Positions 8,270 through 10,842 of a stretch of DNA of 10,842 nucleotides are shown piece after piece (the first letter of the stretch is position 1; the number at the start of each line of letters is the position of its first letter). The stretch is from Oscillospiraceae bacterium. Lineage in GTDB: Bacteria > Bacillota > Clostridia > Oscillospirales > Oscillospiraceae. The notes under the pieces are model-generated. The model was not told the origin of the DNA and did not search any database. It worked only from the letters and a program-made list of their open reading frames with translations. The position numbers and the translations under genes were made by a program. The stretch lies in NCBI GenBank assembly GCA_031280325.1, contig JAITGW010000016.1, positions 1-10,842 on the forward strand, given 5' to 3'.

Positions 8270-10135
8270 GTGCCGAAAATAAAGGAACTCAGCCGGGTTC
8301 TTGCCGATATGATCGCCGCCGGCGAGGTGGTGGAGCGTCCCGCCTCCGCCGTAAAGGAGCTTTGTGAAAACGCGCTTGACGCGGGCGCAACAGTCATAAC
8401 GGTCGAAATAAAGGGCGGCGGACTCACGTTTCTGCGCGTGACGGACAACGGCTCCGGTATAGAGCGCGACGATGTGCCGCGCGCGTTTCTGCGTCACGCG
8501 ACAAGCAAAATACGCGACATTTCAGGACTTGAATCCATCGCCACTCTGGGCTTTCGGGGAGAAGCGCTCGCCGCGATCTCCTCCGTGTCGCGCGTGGAGC
8601 TTCTCACTCGCTCCGATACGGAGGACGAGGGCACGCGCGCGCGGCTCACAGGGGGCGTTATCACGGATATTTCCCCCGCGGCGCGTCCCGCCGGCACAAC
8701 GGTCACGGTGCTGGATCTGTTTTTCAACACGCCGGCGCGCCAGAAATTCATGAAGACAGACCGCGCCGAGGCGGGCGCCGTTCTCGCCGCCGTGACGCGC
8801 ATTGCGCTCTCGCGTCCGGATGTATCCGTGCGCTATATCCGCGACGGCGCGGAGGAACTTCACACGCCCGGCGACGGCAGGGCGGAGTCCTGCGTTTACA
8901 GCGTCCTTGGCCGGGAGTTTATATCGGGCGCGCTGCCCGTGGAGTACGACGGAGACGGAGTTCGGACACACGGCTTCGTGTCAAAGGTTTCGGCGCTGCG
9001 CGGCAGCAGGACGGGGCAGTATTTCTTTGTCAACGGACGGGCCGTGCGATCCGCAACGCTTCAGGCGGCTCTTGAGCAGGCGTATCGCAACAGGATGTTC
9101 ACCGGCAGATTCCCCGCGTGCGCGCTGTATATCGAGACGGGCTTTTCCAAGCTCGACGTGAACGTGCATCCGGCGAAAACGGAGATAAAATTCCTCTTCG
9201 AAAAGCAGATTTTTGACGGGGTTTATTACGGCGCGCTCTCCGCGCTTGATTCAGACGGCGCCATACCGGCAAGCGGCGGGCAGTTAACGCCTAATCGCCG
9301 CGAGCCGGAGGAAACGATACCCACGGGGCAGTCTGCCGTTATCACGCCGCCGAAATCCGGCTATGGCGGCGGGTTCGCGCCGCGAAAATCGGATATTGCC
9401 CGTCCGCGCGGATTTTCTGACGCCGCCTCTCTTCCCGTTCGCGACAGGAACTCCGTCGCCTATAACGCGGGCGTCGATATAATCGTCTATGACGAGCCGC
9501 GACCGCGGCAAAAGCCCGCCGCGCCGGCGGAGCCGGAATATGCGGAGAAAATTGCGGACGAGACGCCACTGCCCCCGTTCCGCGTTGTCGGCGAGGCGAT
9601 GAACACATACATAATCGCCGAAGCGGGCGAGAGGCTCGTCTTAATCGACAAGCACGCGGCGCACGAGCGGATTCACTTTGACGCGCTGTCCCGCGGCGCG
9701 TGGACGCCGATGCCGCAGGTGCTGCTCTCACCGATAGTCATAACCGCCGAGGCGGACGCCATCGCCGCGCTGCTTGAGCGCGCGGAGCTTTTGCGCGGAC
9801 TCGGCTTCGAGCTGGAGGCGTTCGGCTCCGGCAGCGTCGCCGTGCGCCAGCTTCCGTCGGAGCTTGACCTTGACCAGGCCGAAAGCGTTCTTTCCGACAT
9901 CGCGCGGGAGCTTATTCTCGGCGGGCGCGACTTGTCCCGGCGTCGGGACGAGATGTACGCCGCAATTGCCTGCAAGACCGCGATAAAGGCGGGGCGCAGC
10001 TCTCAGCCGTCGGAGCTTTACGCGCTGGCGGCGCGCGTTCTTTCCGGCGAGGTGCAGTATTGCCCGCACGGGCGGCCGGTTGCGTTTGAGATCACCAAAA
10101 CATTTCTCGACCGCGGCTTCAAGCGAATCTCATGA
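8270..10135 (+). CDS. mutL: DNA mismatch repair protein MutL, endonuclease type
   Basis: MutL couples mismatch recognition by MutS to strand incision. The GTG start gives 621 residues. The N-terminal GHKL ATPase is complete: IAAGEVVERPAS from about 15, KELCEN with the catalytic glutamate at E30 and N34, DNGSGI (59-64), RHATSKI (75-81), GFRGEAL (94-100), then GTTVTVLDLFFNTPAR. A DVNVHPAKTE motif closes the transducer domain. A variable, Pro/Arg-rich linker follows at about 330-430. The C-terminal domain carries the metal-dependent nicking-endonuclease motifs DKHAAHERI (from D460), ACKTAIKAG (from A567) and CPHGRP (from C598). This places it with the nicking MutL proteins of Gram-positive bacteria and most bacteria without MutH, not with the MutH-dependent E. 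coli type. Lys461 replaces the Gln of the textbook DQHA motif, which I recall as common in clostridia. No mutS lies upstream in the window. It overlaps miaA by 4 bases. Confidence 0.97.
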   Translation: MPKIKELSRVLADMIAAGEVVERPASAVKELCENALDAGATVITVEIKGGGLTFLRVTDNGSGIERDDVPRAFLRHATSKIRDISGLESIATLGFRGEALAAISSVSRVELLTRSDTEDEGTRARLTGGVITDISPAARPAGTTVTVLDLFFNTPARQKFMKTDRAEAGAVLAAVTRIALSRPDVSVRYIRDGAEELHTPGDGRAESCVYSVLGREFISGALPVEYDGDGVRTHGFVSKVSALRGSRTGQYFFVNGRAVRSATLQAALEQAYRNRMFTGRFPACALYIETGFSKLDVNVHPAKTEIKFLFEKQIFDGVYYGALSALDSDGAIPASGGQLTPNRREPEETIPTGQSAVITPPKSGYGGGFAPRKSDIARPRGFSDAASLPVRDRNSVAYNAGVDIIVYDEPRPRQKPAAPAEPEYAEKIADETPLPPFRVVGEAMNTYIIAEAGERLVLIDKHAAHERIHFDALSRGAWTPMPQVLLSPIVITAEADAIAALLERAELLRGLGFELEAFGSGSVAVRQLPSELDLDQAESVLSDIARELILGGRDLSRRRDEMYAAIACKTAIKAGRSSQPSELYALAARVLSGEVQYCPHGRPVAFEITKTFLDRGFKRIS

Positions 10136-10842
10136 GCCGCGTTGTCGTCATAGCCGGCGCTACCGCGACCGGAAAAACGCGGCTTGGCATTGAGCTTGCG
10201 CGACGGCTTGGCGGAGAGATCATCTCGGCGGACTCTATGCAGCTTTACCGCGGTATGGACATCGGCACGGCAAAGCCGACGCGGGACGAAATGCGCGGAA
10301 TCACCCACCACATGATAAGCGTCGCCTCCCCTGCGGAAAACTATTCCGCCGCGCGATACGCGCGCGAGGCCGGCGCGGCTGCGGACGATATTCTGGCGCG
10401 CGAAAAGCTTCCGATCATCGTCGGCGGCACGGGACTGTACATCGATGCGCTCATTTACGGCAGGGCTTTTACGGTTCCCGGCGACGCCGCGCTCCGCTCG
10501 GAGCTGGACGCGGAGTATGACGCGCTCGGCGGAGCCGCGATGCTGCTTCGCCTCCGCGGATTTGACCCCATCACCGCCCTGCGCCTCTCTCCAAGCGACA
10601 GGCGGCGCATTATCCGCGCGACCGAGGTCTACCGCCTTACGGGAGAGCCGATATCAGCGCACGATGCGAAAAGCAGGCTCACCCCGCCCAGATTTGACGC
10701 CGTGCGTTTCTCGTTGAATTACCGCGAGCGGGGCGTTCTGTACGCGAGAATTGACGCGCGGGTGGATGAAATGCTCTCCCGCGGGCTGGTCGGTGAGGTG
10801 AAATCCCTGCTTCGCTCCGGCGTTTCACGCTCCGGCACGGCA
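10132..10842 (+). CDS. miaA: tRNA dimethylallyltransferase MiaA, 3' end beyond window
   Basis: MiaA transfers a dimethylallyl group to N6 of A37 in tRNAs that read codons starting with U, in the cytoplasm. The ATG overlaps the mutL stop (ATGA), implying translational coupling. The 237 residues present cover most of a protein usually near 310 long. Visible motifs are the P-loop GATATGKT (9-16), the substrate-binding ISADSMQLYRGMDIGTAKP (30-49, with the conserved D34), VGGTGLYI (97-104), SDRRRIIRATEVYRLTGEP (starting near 155), and RVDEMLSRGLVGEV toward the right edge. The P-loop has alanine where the family usually has proline (GPTAxGKT); the functional glycine, lysine and threonine are kept, so activity is expected. 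mutL-miaA adjacency is common in bacteria and supports both calls. Confidence 0.97.
   Translation, partial: MSRVVVIAGATATGKTRLGIELARRLGGEIISADSMQLYRGMDIGTAKPTRDEMRGITHHMISVASPAENYSAARYAREAGAAADDILAREKLPIIVGGTGLYIDALIYGRAFTVPGDAALRSELDAEYDALGGAAMLLRLRGFDPITALRLSPSDRRRIIRATEVYRLTGEPISAHDAKSRLTPPRFDAVRFSLNYRERGVLYARIDARVDEMLSRGLVGEVKSLLRSGVSRSGTA

Overview
The window is GC-rich and densely coding, and it looks like a chromosomal piece of a Gram-positive-type, probably clostridial (Oscillospiraceae-like), genome. The reasons are the strong Shine-Dalgarno sequences, a consensus sigma-A-type promoter, GTG starts, an endonuclease-type MutL, and an alanine-racemase-family protein whose C-terminal half follows the pattern I associate with clostridial paralogues. 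The taxon is an inference from gene style; no rRNA or other marker is present.

Layout. (1) Positions 1-6940, minus strand: one very large open frame of at least 2,313 codons, cut by the left edge. It encodes a cyclic beta-1,2-glucan synthase (NdvB/ChvB type) with an N-terminal GT84 glycosyltransferase and membrane segments, a central glycoamylase-like cyclisation module (GH189 type), two beta-sandwich regions and a C-terminal GH94 phosphorylase module. The frame was checked at both ends and at several internal motifs, and all lie in the same phase. (2) Positions 6941-7152: a divergent intergenic region with a perfect TTGACA-17-TATAAT promoter facing right and two short inverted repeats that could be operators. 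(3) Positions 7153-8217, plus strand: an alanine-racemase-family protein that has lost the PLP-binding lysine, the catalytic tyrosine and a conserved active-site histidine, while the fold and several other active-site residues remain. (4) Positions 8270-10135: mutL, complete. (5) Positions 10132 to the right edge: miaA, overlapping mutL by 4 bases and cut by the edge.

How the genes relate. The three plus-strand genes look like one operon driven by the 7074-7102 promoter. mutL and miaA are a classic bacterial pair (mismatch repair and tRNA A37 prenylation). The degenerate racemase paralogue sits at the head of this operon, where mutS is often found. The glucan synthase is transcribed divergently and makes a cell-envelope or extracellular glucan, so nothing ties it functionally to the operon beyond the shared intergenic region. 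The most notable item is the racemase-family pseudoenzyme under a near-ideal promoter. No tRNA, rRNA, CRISPR array, insertion sequence or prophage gene was seen.
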